DNA from: Helopsaltes ochotensis
Lineage: Eukaryota > Chordata > Aves > Passeriformes > Locustellidae
Assembly: GCA_013400155.1 (NCBI GenBank)
Contig: VXBM01000096.1
Coordinates: forward strand, 1-64,000
DNA: 64,000 nucleotides
Direction: 5' to 3'
The first letter of the stretch is position 1. Each line of letters begins with the position of its first letter. This document shows positions 46,392 to 60,266 of this stretch, piece by piece. A model generated the notes under the pieces. That model searched no databases. It worked only from the letters and a program-made list of their open reading frames with translations, and had not been told where the DNA came from. A program made the translations under genes and the position numbers.

Positions 46392-46706
46392 TTATTTAAA
46401 CTTAGGATCAACAAAGCAGAATGTCTTCGTAATTTCTCCTGGGTCTCCTCTGGACTTTTTTCTTCTCTTTGGTTGGGAGGTTTTTATCATGCTAAGTTTA
46501 ATGCTGCCTTCCAATCCCACCAGGAAGATGTTAAAAATGTCCCTGAATTCCTCCACATTTCCTGACAGCCAGATCCCATTGTACAGTGCATTGCTGACCC
46601 CTTTAACAGCAACAACAAAAAAATAGTAGAAGTTCAACTCTATGGAAACCTGCATAAAGGAATGTACAGCATTTTTCATTGGGGGGTGGGAGGGAAACTC
46701 ATTCAA
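46392..46706 (-). other. Unidentified open block upstream of WFIKKN2
   Basis: The minus strand is open for 104 codons, including VVAVKGVSNALYNGIWLSGN and EEFRDIFNIFLVGLEGSIKL, which read like real protein. The plus strand is open over nearly the same interval (46309-46626), so the block may simply be poor in stop codons. I recognise no family. It could be an old insertion or a decayed exon. Confidence 0.2.
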
Positions 46707-49700
46707 GCTGAGTTCCTCATTCCCTGATTATTACAGCAAGGGGCTGATCCTGCTTGTGCTGAACACGTGCGAAATCCAGAGATGAGTAGTGGAAGTCTGA
46801 GTTGCTCAGCACCTTCCAGGATTATGGCCTCTGGGCTGAGTTTTGGGCTAGGTTGGGAGGATCCTGCATGTTGCTAAGAGCCTGCTGGGATGATCAGGTA
46901 TGTTGTGGAGGTTCTGCAGGGCTAGACCAGCAGTGCTGTGCCTGGGATGGAGGGAAGGGTGTGCATTCACCCTGTGCCCAGTGCTGAGAGCTGCAAAGCC
47001 GGGCAGAGTCAACCCTGACCTTTTTCCATTAGGTTTATAAATCCAGGGTTGTTTTTCGTGGCTGAGTTTGGACCTAATTCTCCCCTGAGCGATGATGGCT
47101 GCCAACCACTACAATCGGCAGTGAACTGGGTCACCATGGGGCTCCTGCTCCTCCCCTGGGGCCAGGCAGCAGAGCACAGTGACCTGCTGGTGTTTCCCGG
47201 GATCACCTCTGGGAGAAAGGGAGGGCAACCTGGAGCCGACCTGCCCCAGGCTGTGGCATTTCTGCGGCAACCCAGGCTTAAAAAAGGGGCTGTTGCAGCT
47301 CTGATTCGTGTGCCTGCATTAACCATATGCACAGTATTTGAATTTCATGGGACATGTAGAGCGAAGTTGTTCAAATTAGCTATTTATAAAGAGCAGTTTG
47401 CAGTTGATTTATTCAGTCTGAAACTTTAGAAACCTGCATGATACTTGTACAAAGTGCGGCTGTGTGCTAAATGTTTTATTCAGTACTTGTTTACAAAGAA
47501 AAACGCAGCACCCTGTGATGCCTAAAAAAGCCAACCAAAAATGACACATTCCCAAGAGGTACTTAAAATTCTTACAGCTCTATTAACAACAAAATCACAT
47601 GTATTGGTGGTTGTGTTGACTAAACAAAGACACTTTATATTGTAAAACTGGCTACAGATAAGCTTTGAAACCAGTTGTGGGTCTTGAGGAGTGCAGGTAT
47701 CCAGGGTGCTGGGGAAGCTGCCTTGACTTCAACGGCCACTGCACATGCAGGGAGTTTTCCCTCAATCCATAGCATTGCCACAGAGTAGCCATGGATGTGT
47801 TTTACCCTGCCAGCTTTAATCTTTTATGGCCATTTTACCCCCTTACCTGCTGGGCCAGAGGTGGATCTTACAGCCTCCATCTCCTCTCCTGGTTCCAGAC
47901 AGACACTTCCTTGCTAGCTTTGGTGAGTGAGAGACGCACTAATGTGGGCCACTGTAGGTGGAACTCTTTTCCAAACAGGAAAAAACAGCACTATCTTATT
48001 TTTAACTGTCCCTGACCAGGGATCCCTTGCCCAGAGGCACATTTCAGCTGTGGGGGAGCAGGGTGGGGCTCTGGAAAATCAGATACTGGTTTGCATCAGA
48101 GAGAGAGAACAGCCTGCCGCTTTGCTATGTCCTCCTCCATCCACAGGGATATTCTCCAGCGACAGGTAAGTCCCATTGCAGCTTTCTGCTTTCAGCTCTG
48201 AGGGATGATGTTCCTGAATGAGTCCCTTGGCCACTTGAGCTCAGCCAGGAGAGAGGAAAACATTGCCATAAATCTCCCTGTGAATGTGGGCAGACAGCTC
48301 CAGAGGGCAGAGGAAGCAGTGAGGGCTCCAAACAACCCTTAACAGCTGTCCCGTTCCTGCCAGGACATCCCAGAGATGCTGTTACCAGCCTGAGGAGCAC
48401 ATTCAGGAGGGAAACCACTATACAGGCTGCCCCAGGTTGGCTCAGGGACAACAGGGACCCTGATTGTCCCAGCACTGACAGCCAAGCTCTGACTAATGCA
48501 CTCACTGTCTCCTGGGTTTCATTGAGGGCTGTTCACTTCCCTAGTTTAAGTTAATTTAACTCCAGTGTCCTCAGTGGATCTGACTGGACACTCCAGAACA
48601 CCACCAGTTAATGCCAGTTGTGAACTGGGGTCTCTGTCAGAATCCCCAGGCTCAGTTTTTCTGTTTCTCCTTGTGTATAAAGCACTGTGCATTTTTCCTT
48701 TAATATAAGCAATAAAGTAATCCCCATTCTCCATTGCTATGAACAAATCCATTATGAAAGCTGATTTTATGGCTTTCCTTATCTCAGCCATGTCAGATGT
48801 GATAAAGATCTTCCCAAGAGAGATCAAGTCTTAGAAGCAACCCTATTACTACCCCAAAATCTCCTTTTCTGATCAAGATGCTGGAATGAGTCTGCTGGAT
48901 GGGGAACTGGGACAAACTTCTCTGGATCTGAGAGGGACAAACCTGAGCCCTGATGGCACAAAGCAACATCCTAGGTCTGCTCCCAGCAGTGGAGACATCG
49001 GTGTGTGACCAGCCCCAGTCCTGAAAAGCCCTCCTAGGGTGCCCAAGGTCCTGGTTAGGGTTGTTATCTAGAACCGGCTTATCTGTTGTTGGTTTTTTTG
49101 TAAATTATAATTTCTTTGTTCTTTTTCTGGCCTCCTCTTCGGTCCCAATTGTTGACTCAGTGTGTGGTGTGACACCTTTTAACTGAGGATGTAAACAGGA
49201 TTCTCTGGTGTGCAGAAAAATATAATTTTATTTGGGTATTTTTCCTTAAGCCACTGCTAAAGGAGTAGCCAACTGTTGATCAGCAGTCCTCATCTGGAGT
49301 TACTCAGTGGAGGGTGGATTGATTTGCTGGTTTTATTGTGGAAGGCTCTTGGCAGGAACTGTCATCCTAAGATGTTAAAACTCCAACTCCTATTGATCTC
49401 TTCCTCGGCACAAGGGCCCTTCTAGCCCCAGCTTTTCATGCTCCCTGGGCCTGCTGCCACTGGCAGCCATGTTTGCCAACACAAACATGAGCCACTCCCT
49501 CTCCAGACAGGCTGTGACTCATAGCTGCTGGGGGTACTTTGCTGCCTGAGGCATTGAGACCCTACTGCTGAATCAACAGTGCCATGGATGTCACCAGCAA
49601 ATGCTGCAGATTAAGGCCAGGGGTCAAGGTTGGATGCTGGACCTGGTCTGCCTCTGAGAGTAGCATAAAGCAAAGACTCTGTCTGGTCCTTAAGGCTGTG

Positions 49701-51267
49701 CTCCTCCTCCTCTCATAGGACAGCTGGTGACAGCAGGGCCTTATGCCAACTCTCTGCACTGCCCACAGCATCAATCAGCCCCTTCTTCCAAATGGGACAC
49801 CCAAATCTGCCCTACCCACAGGGACCCTGGTTATGCAGGCAGCTCCAAGGACATGCTCTCCTTCAGCCCCACCATCACCATGCACCCTCTGTAGATGGCT
49901 CCTTGTCAAAGCACAGCAGAAAATCTGATGCCTCTACTCCAAAAAAATCTGTTTCATTTCGACAGTAATGACATTCCAGGCTGTATATAAAGCTTATTGC
50001 ACTTAAAGCTGATAGCCCCAGCTATCAGCCAGACATTTGAAAGGGAACATCACTGCCAGATCCCTTCTGGTGCACAACTGCCAACTGCTTGTCTCAAGCA
50101 GGAACGTTGCTTCCGCAGAGAAATACAGATAATGCTTTGGGGCCTCAGCTTTATCTTGCTTTGAACTGCAATGAGTCAAACCTTCCCCTTTGAGTGATAT
50201 CCTGAACCTTGGCAGGACCTGCTCAAGGGATGGCCAGGGATTCCAGCTTGGATGCCTTTCCACAGCCCTCAGAAGACCACATCTCCTGCTGGCTGGATGG
50301 TTGGCTGAGTGAGGAGGATTTTTGGCAGCATGAGAAGCACCTCTGAACATCAAAGCGCAGGCAAAGGCTGCTGTGCTGGCCACATGCTTTGGGAGCACAT
50401 GCACATAGGCCAGGCAGATTTGGGCTGAAGGTGTACTATGGGAACAACCTGTCTGGGTCCTATTTCGGCTCTCTTCATATGCATAATTAGCAGCAGAGGC
50501 ATATTTCAGTTTTTCCCAAGTTAAGATAGAAATCTCCCTGTAAGCACCCAGAACTAACAAGTGCTGGTTTTGACTTCTGAAATAACATATCTGAGCAGAA
50601 CCCAGAGAGCAGGGAAGGCTCAGTGGGCACATTTGGCATGGTGATTGCTCACCAAAGGAGCTGGTGTTTATGTGCACGCTGCCTCACGTGCAGGTGCTCG
50701 GTAAGCAGGAGTTAATGTGGTTAGACAAAAGGGCTCAGTTTGGGGAGGAAAATCAGTAATGTCTGGGAGTTTATTACAGAGTTATGGGCCACCTGCTAGA
50801 ACTCAGCATTAGCCTGCCTTGCACTGTGTTTCGGGAAGAGTTGATGGCACTGCACTCAGACAGGGCTAGTGCCAGAATTGCTATTTTATGCCTCAGCAGA
50901 TGGCTTCTGCTCAGGGGTTTTATCTTTGAGCGCAGATATAGAAGTAATCATCATTTGCTTTCTCTTTCTCTGCTAACGTAAGCTGGGCAGGAAGCAATTG
51001 CCAGTTGGATGATGGTTCATTGGTTTTTTATTTATTTATTGTTTGGTTTATTCTGTCTGAAACAGCACAGCAAGAGGCACCAAGGATACAAAGGAAGATA
51101 ATGAACAATATATAGGTTATCAGCGAGATATGGGGAAAAGCTGAGCTCAGAAGCTTGTGTCTTTCTGTCTCTGTTATAGAGACAAAGTCTAAGATATCCC
51201 ACAGATAATTCGGAGAGGTCATGTTGGTATCTTTGGATTGTCAAGATTTTACAGATGAAATGTTGGG

Positions 51268-51345
51268 AATGGGTTCATCCTGCCTTAGAGCAGGATGATC
51301 TAAATCATTTCCTAAAGTCCCTTCCAGCTCTGTTCTCTGTCACTG
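51268..51345 (+). mobile_element. Probable CR1 LINE 3' fragment
   Basis: 'gagcaggatgatctaaatcatttcctaaagtcccttccagctctgttctctg' resembles the 3' end of a CR1 subfamily but lacks the terminal short repeats, so the call is moderate. Confidence 0.45.
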
Positions 51346-53499
51346 TCAATGCTAAGCGAGACCTGTTCCCTCAATTAAGCTTTGAGTTAGGGAAATCTGA
51401 GGTCACTAATGCAACCTGGAATGCCAAGAAACAGAAATCACAGCCACAGTGGCATCAGTGCCGGGCCAGCACTTTCTGGGTTAGGTTCCATCAGCTGCCT
51501 GGTGTACAGACTGGACCAGGTCCTGTCACCCGCTGAGTGTGGCAAATACAGATGCCATGGACACACGACTTCAGCAAGGAGGCTTAAGCACCTTGTTTTG
51601 TTGCAGGTTTTAGGAGTTCATAGTTAGTTTTATGGCAAGCTTGAATAATAGCACTTTAGGAAATTGGCACCAAACCTGTGGTGTGCAAATGGAGATGTTC
51701 CCATGGCTTGCAGCACTGTTGTGGCTATGTGAGCCATAGCATAAAATCCTCTGGATTGAATTGATATTTCGGTTGTTCTGCTTGGTTCCAGCTCGATTTA
51801 AATCAAAGCTCAGAATAAAAGTGAGGTGCAGACCTGGCACATGCTCAGGCTGAGTGCTCAGCACATCTTTCACCAGAGCTGGTGGTGTTTCTTCAGAAAT
51901 GTAAGTTAATTTAGTTCCCCATGTAGAGCTAATGAATATTACTGAATCCATTGCACAGATTCACTTCAGTCTACAAATGACCCTAATTTAGCCTCCCTTA
52001 TTTACTTCTAGGCATTTAAAGCTGGGAGGAAATCGCTCAGTATCACACAGCAACAGCTACAAAAGGTTGGAGTATCAAGACCCTGCTTCCAAACTCATTG
52101 ACACCATTTCCTTCTCAAAATGCTGCTTCAATATAGAAGTCACATTGCTTTTGTTTGTGATGTGATTCAATTTATATAAACAGTAAGATTTTAACCTGCT
52201 GTACTTATTTAATTTAACCCCAAGCCTTAATTCCCTTTGACTTCAGCATGAAGGAACCATCTCTTTGTAACTCGGGGCTGATCTTTTTTTAGAAAGATTA
52301 TGAAACTTTCAGTGGAGGAGAGTTTGTGAGGTGAGATTAAACTGCTGCAGATTTGCATGATTTTGTGCTCCATTGTGAGACTTTACCAAAACCCTGCATC
52401 TGTGGAAGTTTGGAACCCTCCTTGTGGCTGGGAGCCTCTCCAGAAGATGCAGAGCAGCTCCCAGCAACTGGGCTTTTCATTAGGCCAGGACTGTTGGCTT
52501 CTCCAGACAACCTGGAAGTTCCAGAGCTCCTCTGAGGGTTTGGTATCCAAAACTTCAGTATACACAGACTAATTTTCACAAAATGGAACTATTTCCATTT
52601 CTGTTGATACCATGAAATCCCTTTAGCAACAATGTCTTCTTGAAATTGAAATCTAAATTAGGAAAAAAATTCCTTTTTAACTGAACAGTTATTGCCCTGG
52701 TTTGGCTTTGCTGGCCCCATTAGCAGTCCCGGCTGTTACACAGCACATCCTCTGCCTGTGCTCAGAGGGTGACCTCCACCAGGAGCAGTCCCTGCCTTCT
52801 AAGCTGGGCACATTAAACATCTTTCCAAGAGGTGAACTATTTTGTTTTAGTTTGCCCTGTGTGCCACCAAATGCAGGGCATCACACAGTCTGCACCAGCT
52901 GGACCCAGACTCAGCCAACAGGAGACAGATCAGCTCTTGGGGGCTACAGATGCTCTTACTGGAAGCACCCAAAAGAGCCAAACTGCAGGTCTGATTTGTA
53001 AAGGTGCTCTTCTCCTGGCATTCATTCAGCAGCACATCAGAACACAGGCTGCAGGTGTGACTGATGTCTGCAAACCAGTAATGACCCACTTCCTTGGTCT
53101 TCTGAACAGCTAGCCCATCCTTCCTGCCCTGGCAATGGGATGTTTGTCTGCATTTAATAGCTTTTTTTTCACCACTGCGCTTTCTGATTCCAGCTAATTC
53201 ATAATAACATACATTCTTATTTTGATCTTTATTTTTTTTCAGAGTCCACCTGCAGCCCACAGGATAGCAAGGTTTGCTGAGATGCAGCACTTTCTTTCCA
53301 TGGCAGTTTTGGAGTAACGGGTCCTGCCTGACACGATGGTGGCTGCCAGAGCAACCCTAGGTAACGTTTAAGAGATTCACGTGGTTTAATCGTTACACCT
53401 TCCCTGTGCCTTTAGGGCCAGCACGTTTGACTCAGTGCTGTGTCTCACCAATTGCTGGGATTGTCTTTAATGACAGACACAGCAGACAGTCTGTGAGCT

Positions 53500-53502
<3 letters not shown>

Positions 53503-53538
<36 letters not shown>

Positions 53539-53539
53539 N

Positions 53540-53587
<48 letters not shown>
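53503..53587 (+). repeat. Homopolymer G run of 85 with one N (possible assembly artefact)
   Basis: All 85 positions are G except an N at 53539. It separates CTGTGAGCTGGA from TGGGTACAAAGG. A G run of this length is extremely rare in vertebrate DNA and the single ambiguous base suggests a consensus or gap-filling problem. It could also be a real G-rich expansion able to form quadruplexes. It should not be read as coding. Confidence 0.95.
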
Positions 53588-53588
<1 letters not shown>

Positions 53589-56500
53589 GGGTACAAAGGA
53601 ACCAGAGCATCATTAGAGAGAGGTGAGTGTTTCAAATGCTCTGTAATGGCCTGATTTTTCTGCAGTTGAAGTTGATGTAAATATTCTGCTGGCTTCAAAG
53701 GGGAATGGGGTGAGGTTATGACCAAGTGCTTTTGGAAATCCCACCCAGTGCTTGATTTTTCTTGACCTGGATGTCAGTTAAGTCAGCTCTGCTTCTACAA
53801 AGGAGCTTTCAGGAGTCCTGGAAAAGCTGCCGGAGTGCTTTTAGCCCTGGATTCACATGGTAGCAGCATGTGAAACACAGCAAATCTAAAGTCCAATTCA
53901 GCCCTCCCAGTTCTGACTCCACTTCTGCAGATGTCTGGCTGGCATCGCTCTTGCTCTCTCCTTACTGACTGTGGGGGAGTTCAGGGCAATGGAATTCTCA
54001 CGGAGGCACTTCAGTTTGGTGGGGTGAACTCCTGCAGTGGGGCAGCAGAATGTGGGGTACCCTCAAAAGACCTTTGGCTTTGCTGTGCATCAGCCAGGAG
54101 AACAAGCTGGTCTAAATGCCTGGAAAATCTTTACAATGTGGCATGAGCTGTGGCTTTGTCTCTTCCCAGCACAGAGAAAATGGTCTTGAATTATTTTTCT
54201 CCTTTTCCTTTTTTTTTCCAGGGAGAGGTATTTTTTCATAATTTTACACGTTCTCTTTTGTATTTGTGTAACATCATACTTTAAAAGTTCCATGAGAGTA
54301 GAAAATCATACCTTTCTATACGTTTCCAAATATTTCTATTACTAATTTCCTTTTGAAGTTAATCAGATTTGGAATTGTTATCTCTACAGGTACTGTTCCT
54401 GTCTTTGCCACTGACTTTGTGAGCCCAGATCACTTGGTCTCTGCACTACAGCTTCCACTTCCCTGAAGAGGACTATAAAGGTCACAAGTGGGTCAAGTGA
54501 CATCAATTTATCTTTAAAATCCCAACTTCTTGCCATTCCCACAGAGCCGTGTGTGAGCGTGAGGTGTGATTTGCTGCAATGGCAAAACTGTTGGGAAAAA
54601 ATTGCAAATGCAAAAATTGTATCTCCAGCCATTTGTTCACATCTCTTAAGCTGAAGTTTAAGCACAGCCCCTTCTAATACACACACACACACACTTTTTT
54701 AAAAAAAACTTTGCCATGGCCAGAAACCTAATACTGTAATTTTTCAGGACATATACTTGTACTTTCTCAGCTCCTTTTTGATTTGTCTGAGGAATCTGGT
54801 GTACCCATGGCCATAAAAACCAGGTTAGTGCATAGTAGAGGCTTTCATGGCCACTAATCTTGATGACAAAATTATTCAAACAAACACTTCTTGTGTCACC
54901 AATATATATTATGTAAAACCTTGTGACTTTGATTATGTGTCTATAATACAGATTAGTCTGTTTGGGTGTTTGGTGCTGACCTCCAATAAGCTCCCAAAGT
55001 ATTAGCAAGAATTTGCAAGTGACAGGCAGGCAGAGCTGCTGTTCTGCCTAATCTCATTCTCAAAACTCTGGTTATATATGTCTGAACAGTTTCTGCCGCT
55101 TTCCTTGAGGCACCAACCAGGTTCTTTCTTTCTCAGCCCCCTCCCAGCAACCTTTGTCCTTCTTTCCACTGCTGTAATGTGTCACAAATGTTGGAAGATT
55201 TCACTAACCTTATGTATTAGAGCTAGAGAAACTGCAAGAACAAATTTAGACTAGGAGGCAGAGAATATACTAGCTGGGAGGTGATGTTGTCAATCTCTGT
55301 GGAGATCTCTTTAGTTACAGCTTTGCTAATTACTCTCTGATGAATTGTATAGTGCCTGGTTGAAAGCCCGGCCAAGACAAGAGAGTTCCAAACTGACTGG
55401 CTGTGTCTTGTGCCCATGAGGGATGCACAGGGCACAGCCCCTTGGGGCAACCAGTTATGATTTGCACTGGGGGCTTTCTTCTTGATGGCCAAAACCACAG
55501 CCTAAGGAGAATCCAAACACCTTTGTCTGATCTTCTGCATGAGGCCAGCTTCTTCTAAAGAAAAGAGCTCTGGAGAAGTAAATGTGTATGTTGTCTTAGC
55601 AATACAATTTTTTTCTCAGGCATGCAAGTGAAACATCTCTGTCATCTTGTGAACTTTCCATAGGAGTCAGCTCCTGCAGGAGATGAAGTGGGACGAGATC
55701 CGTAGAAGCCTTTTGAAGCCAAATGCCTAGACAGGACATGCTCCTATACAGGATTCAGGCAACTAGTTGTATTTGTCCCTTATCCTCTGGATGAATGTGT
55801 TTCATGGATTAGTAGAGCAAAGGGAGGGACTACAGACATGGGCAGAGAGAAATGCAGCCAAAAGTCTGAAGAAAAAGCAAAGGCAGTTCGTTTCCTCTAC
55901 AGTTTTCTGGGTTAGGATGTCTCTGAGCTCAGAAGGGACTGGGCTGACACCTGGGAACACTGCCACAACCCCAACACAAGCAACAGCCATCCTCAGGGGG
56001 AGAAATTTGGCTCCATGGCACTGCAGATCAGGCTTGTCATTACTTGAAGCCAAACTGGCTTTAGGCACTAATCCACTGAACAATTTCCAGTTGTTATCAA
56101 AATCTATTGGACTTCTTAACCACGAGTCCCTGAGCTGATGTACCACACCCCTCCGGTTCCAGCTCCCTGATTTGTTCAGAAATTATTTATTTGTTCTACA
56201 AATAGGAACAATGTTAAATTAACAACTGGAAAAAAAATCAGCCACACACCATGCCTGATTTCTAAAGGGATCTGACTGCCTGAGCAGATCTTTCCCTTAC
56301 AGATCACCATTCCCCCAAATATAATTACCATTTTCTAAACCTGTCAAATTTCTTGTCAAATTTCACTCCATGCTGCAGGCATGTGCAGCTGTGTGCATGA
56401 GTGTGTACTCACACCTGCTTAAATGTCCCATTTTATACACTCAGCTCCCCTTGAGCTCCTGCAGGATGCTCATCAGCACTGAAAATCCATGAGATAGCTG

Positions 56501-59500
56501 GTTGCACTGTGATTCAGGGATGCTCCAGGGTGCTGAAACCTGTCCTGAATCCCAGTCCTCTGTACCACTATCAGTGTAGCAATTCCTGACGGGTGATTTA
56601 GTGAAAAAGCTGTCATTTATGGTCAAAAGAAAGATGATGAATGAGTTCCCTGCAATTCTGGAATTCACTGGAAGGATTTTTTTTATCTCATCAAAAATAG
56701 AGGAATTGTTCTTGAGTAGAGCCCTATCCACCCTGCCTCAGGTGCTCATCTTGCCTGGGAGTAAGCAGCTGGAAATTTTTTGGTTCAAAGCTCATTCTCT
56801 TTGGATCCTTTGGCAAGGGGCAGAACACAAGGGACATCTCCAAAGGATTATTTGGTTGTGGTATTTTAGACCCTTGCCCAGGGAGGAGATGAACCTGCCT
56901 GTGTGCTGCATATTCCCCCCCATGGACATGAAGGGAGTGTTGGGTGACACAGGCTCAGACTTGATAACATGAAGGTTTGAATTTAACCTAATTCACTTAC
57001 AGACTCTCACAGGGGGCTTCCATGGGGTCAGCACAAAATCTGGTATAGTATAAACTGCTTCATCCCATGTGACTTTGGCTTCCTCCTTTGAAAATGTCTC
57101 TTCTGCCTTCAAACTCTCATTGAAAGGCCCCATGGAAGCAGCAGAGATTAGTTTAAATCTAAGTGAATATTTGGCTTGACTTTTAATTCCATCTTTATTC
57201 TCTACCAGTCCTTCCATTTCCCTGAGCTTTAATCCCATAACAGCTTTAAATCTGTGTGTGCTTTAAGTGCCATATTTAAGGTTTCTGAGTATCCCTAAAT
57301 CTTATTTCTCCCAAATCCACAACTGCAGTGTTGGTTTAAATTGCCAGAAACTTTACTTTTGGTGGGTTGGGTGGGGACTGAGTGTTTCAAATATGATTGT
57401 ACAGCTGTCAGTATCACTGTGTAACTGGGAATTAAGTTTTTAAAAAGATGTTTAATCATAACTTTCAGTGACTTAAGAAGTTGGTTTAACGGGGAGGAAT
57501 GGAGTTACATGGGGAATGAAACCTGAAATGTAAAGGAAATAAAAAACTTCATAACCCTTAAAAAAACCCAGGAGCAAATAGGAAACAGACAGACCATGGT
57601 TTCTCCAAAAAAGCAGAAAAGAACCAATCCAGAGGATCAGACACAGTCAGAAGCTTGTATAAAGACAGATATTAATACTTAACCAATAAAAACTTGGTGT
57701 GGGGACGAAGACTGGCCCAAGTCTCCCCTGTGGCTACTGCAAGGCTGTGATAGTGAGTTGCTGGCTCTGCCAGGTGATGCCGCAGGCTCAGGGCTGTGCC
57801 CAGGGCTGCTGAACAGGGAGCACTGAGTAAATCACAAAGAAAACAAAACATCACTGATATGGGCTCCAGACACAGGCTCATAGCTCATTTAACATTTGGG
57901 AGGTAAAGCGGCTGCTCCAGCCATGAGCACCATGTCCAATTCCCAGCAAAGGTGATGGCCAGTGCTCAGCTGGCATCTGCCCTGTGCCCCCAGATTCTGC
58001 AGGCCCTGCTGCTCTCGGTAGGGAGGTGAGTGTGCCTGTCTGCCCTGCACAGGTACAGGCACAAACCCAGCTGTCATATGGGAAAGGAGCAAGGAAAGGA
58101 CAAGTTCTTGGCTCTGCTGGGAGCTGGTGAGTGTGACATCAGTGCCAATAAATGGGGAGGGGATACACGCATACGAGGGGGTCTGAGGCTCCATGTCTGG
58201 GGCATGAGCAGGAGGTTCATGGTGGCGGTGGGGACGTTTGAGTCAAGTGAACTTGCTGCTAATCCTCTTCCACACAACCTTCCTTACGGAAGGAGATCTC
58301 ATGACTCCAGGGAGAAGTACATTGTGTAACTAAGCAATGGTGAACCCAAGCTCCATTTAACAGGGCTTGGCACAGGCACAACAGAGTAGGATACTCATCC
58401 CAAGAGAGCGTGAGAGAGAGCATCTCAGTGCATCACCCGCCGGCTTCAAGTCCTTAAAAGCCCTGTGTGGCTTTGGGAGAGGAGCTCAAGTAGAGGGGGA
58501 AAAAAAAAATAGCCCACAGTCCCCCAGAAAGCAGCTCCCTGCACTGGGTTTCTCTGCGCTTGTGTGGAAATGCTGCATAATGTCCCTTTGCACCACACAG
58601 AGCTTTGAAATCTGCAGGATCAAAGCAGTATGGAGACACTATGGATGTGCCAAGACAAATTTAAAGGCATTTCACAATTACAGCAAGACGCACAAAGCCA
58701 CATTCCGGGCTCCTCTTGCTGTTCCACTGTGACATCTAGTGGCAGTGGCATTGAAGAACACCACAGGAATGGTGTTCGTGGTTTTAGGCCTGCCTCTGCA
58801 CTCGCCTCCTGAGTAGCATTTCCCCATCCGAGAGTTGTCTTGTGTTATTTTGGAAAAAGCTCTTTTGCCACTAATCTTACTGGATTTTTACAGATCGAAA
58901 AAAATCAGGATTTAAAGCTTTCACAGTGTGCAAGAGGGCATCCTGCTTCCTACGATGCATCAGTAGGTCTTCACTTGTTTGTGTCTTGTCTTTGTTTTAC
59001 ATCTTTATGGCACATACATTGAAAAAAGCCAAACGGGACAGTGGGTTAAAGAGTGATCATTTAAGAAAAAAAGCAAATGAGTTAAAACACAAATATTCAG
59101 GTCACAGCAGCGTCCAGTTGAGAGCTGGCTGGTCTTCCAGGTCTCTAAGGTTTGAATTTGCAGTTGTCATCAAGGTAACTCTTGTTTGCAAACCATTCTC
59201 CAAATCCAGTTGTTTTTCATACAGTTTGTTGAGTCTTTTGGTAGCAGCTGGGCAAAAAATTTTGTTTAGTCTGTTGCACAGGATCAAGAGCATGTGATCT
59301 GGTGTGAAAAACTTGCCAGAGTCACCATGTAACCTTTGCCATAGTAGTTAAAAATGTCACTGCTTGCTTCTCTCTCCTGCTTTCATGAGGGTGGTTTGCA
59401 GGGCTGCTTCTGTCTTAGAGAAACATTTGGCCTGTGGGCCTCTGCCTCTCCTGACTGATTAAAAGGAAGATGAGTGTTTGTGCTTTGAAGCTTCATTTAT

Positions 59501-59699
59501 ATGGAAAGATATTCAGGAACTGTTTGGATGCTAATGGTGTCTTCACCTAATGGCCACAACTACCAGAGAAGGAACAGCAGAGCAAGGCAACCAAAGTCCT
59601 GAATTAAATGGTAGGTTAAAAATAATGTCGCTAATAAGAAAAGTAAGCAATAAAAGAGAGGTAATGAAATAAAAAACAGCTCAGTGAAAATTTTTCCTT

Positions 59700-60266
59700 G
59701 GTGGTGAAACGATATGCGGAATAAAATAGACTCCACAACTCGAGGTAGTTATGAAGTGGGTATGTATGTTAGCGCCCGGCACAATCGAGATAGCTCTCGT
59801 GAAAACTTGCGCGCCGAGCTTCAGTCTGACTTACCTTTTTATTTACACAGATGTTCCATATGTATTAAATTACACAATCTTGCCATGCATATTCAATCCC
59901 TGGTCCCACCCATCCTCGCCTCGCATGCTAATTAGATCCACGCCCTTCTGGGCATGCGCTCTTTGCTGTGGTGGTCGCACGGGGGTCTTTGGTGGTCTCT
60001 GAGGCTGAAGATTTGTGGTCTTTCTCATGGTTGAACTTTTGAACATCTCTCCTTTGCGCATGCGCTTTTGGTTCTTTGGTGCTTATCTCGGTATGTCTAC
60101 CTGCTTGGTGGGTTTGGCGACAGAGAAGTTCTTTATCTAAGTTTCTCCACATTCCTTGGTCTTCTCATGGCTTTGTTCTGTATGCAAGAGGCTTTAGAAA
60201 TTTGCATTATCTCATGCCCTTTGTACCACAGTAGAGGTTTCTTAGTAAAAGTTAAAATTCCACACA
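59700..60266 (-). mobile_element. Probable endogenous retrovirus LTR upstream of ANKRD40
   Basis: Read on the minus strand, the block starts TGTGTGGAATTTTAAC (60266), carries a GC-rich middle with repeated CGCATGC words, then AATAAA about 150 bases before its end, followed by a CG-rich U5-like stretch (GCTCGGCGCGCAAGTTTTC) and ends near CACCACCA (about 59700). This is LTR-like, with CpG-rich islands in otherwise AT-rich DNA. I found no convincing target-site duplication, so ends are approximate. It lies about 490 bases upstream of the ANKRD40 start codon and points away from the gene. Confidence 0.55.

Larger units (their letters stand above)
46010..59690. other. Gene-free stretch between WFIKKN2 and ANKRD40
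   Basis: No gene is supported in about 13.7 kb. Contents seen: an unidentified open frame on both strands near 46309-46706, a probable CR1 end at 51268-51345, the 85-base G run at 53503-53587, a short AC repeat (54680-54693) and a 224-codon minus-strand open frame (50003-50677) with no recognisable domain. In mammals LUC7L3 lies in this interval; I find none of its conserved zinc-finger or RS sequence here. Confidence 0.45.

Noticed and set aside
50003..50677. 224-codon minus-strand open frame
   Set aside because: It is the longest anonymous frame, but composition is ordinary, no domain or splice partner is visible, and a frame of this length is not surprising in 64 kb read in six frames with alternative starts.
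53406..53725. Poly-Gly and poly-Pro frames
   Set aside because: They are translations of the G homopolymer with an N, not genes.
54680..54693. AC repeat
   Set aside because: Only seven units; too short to be of note.
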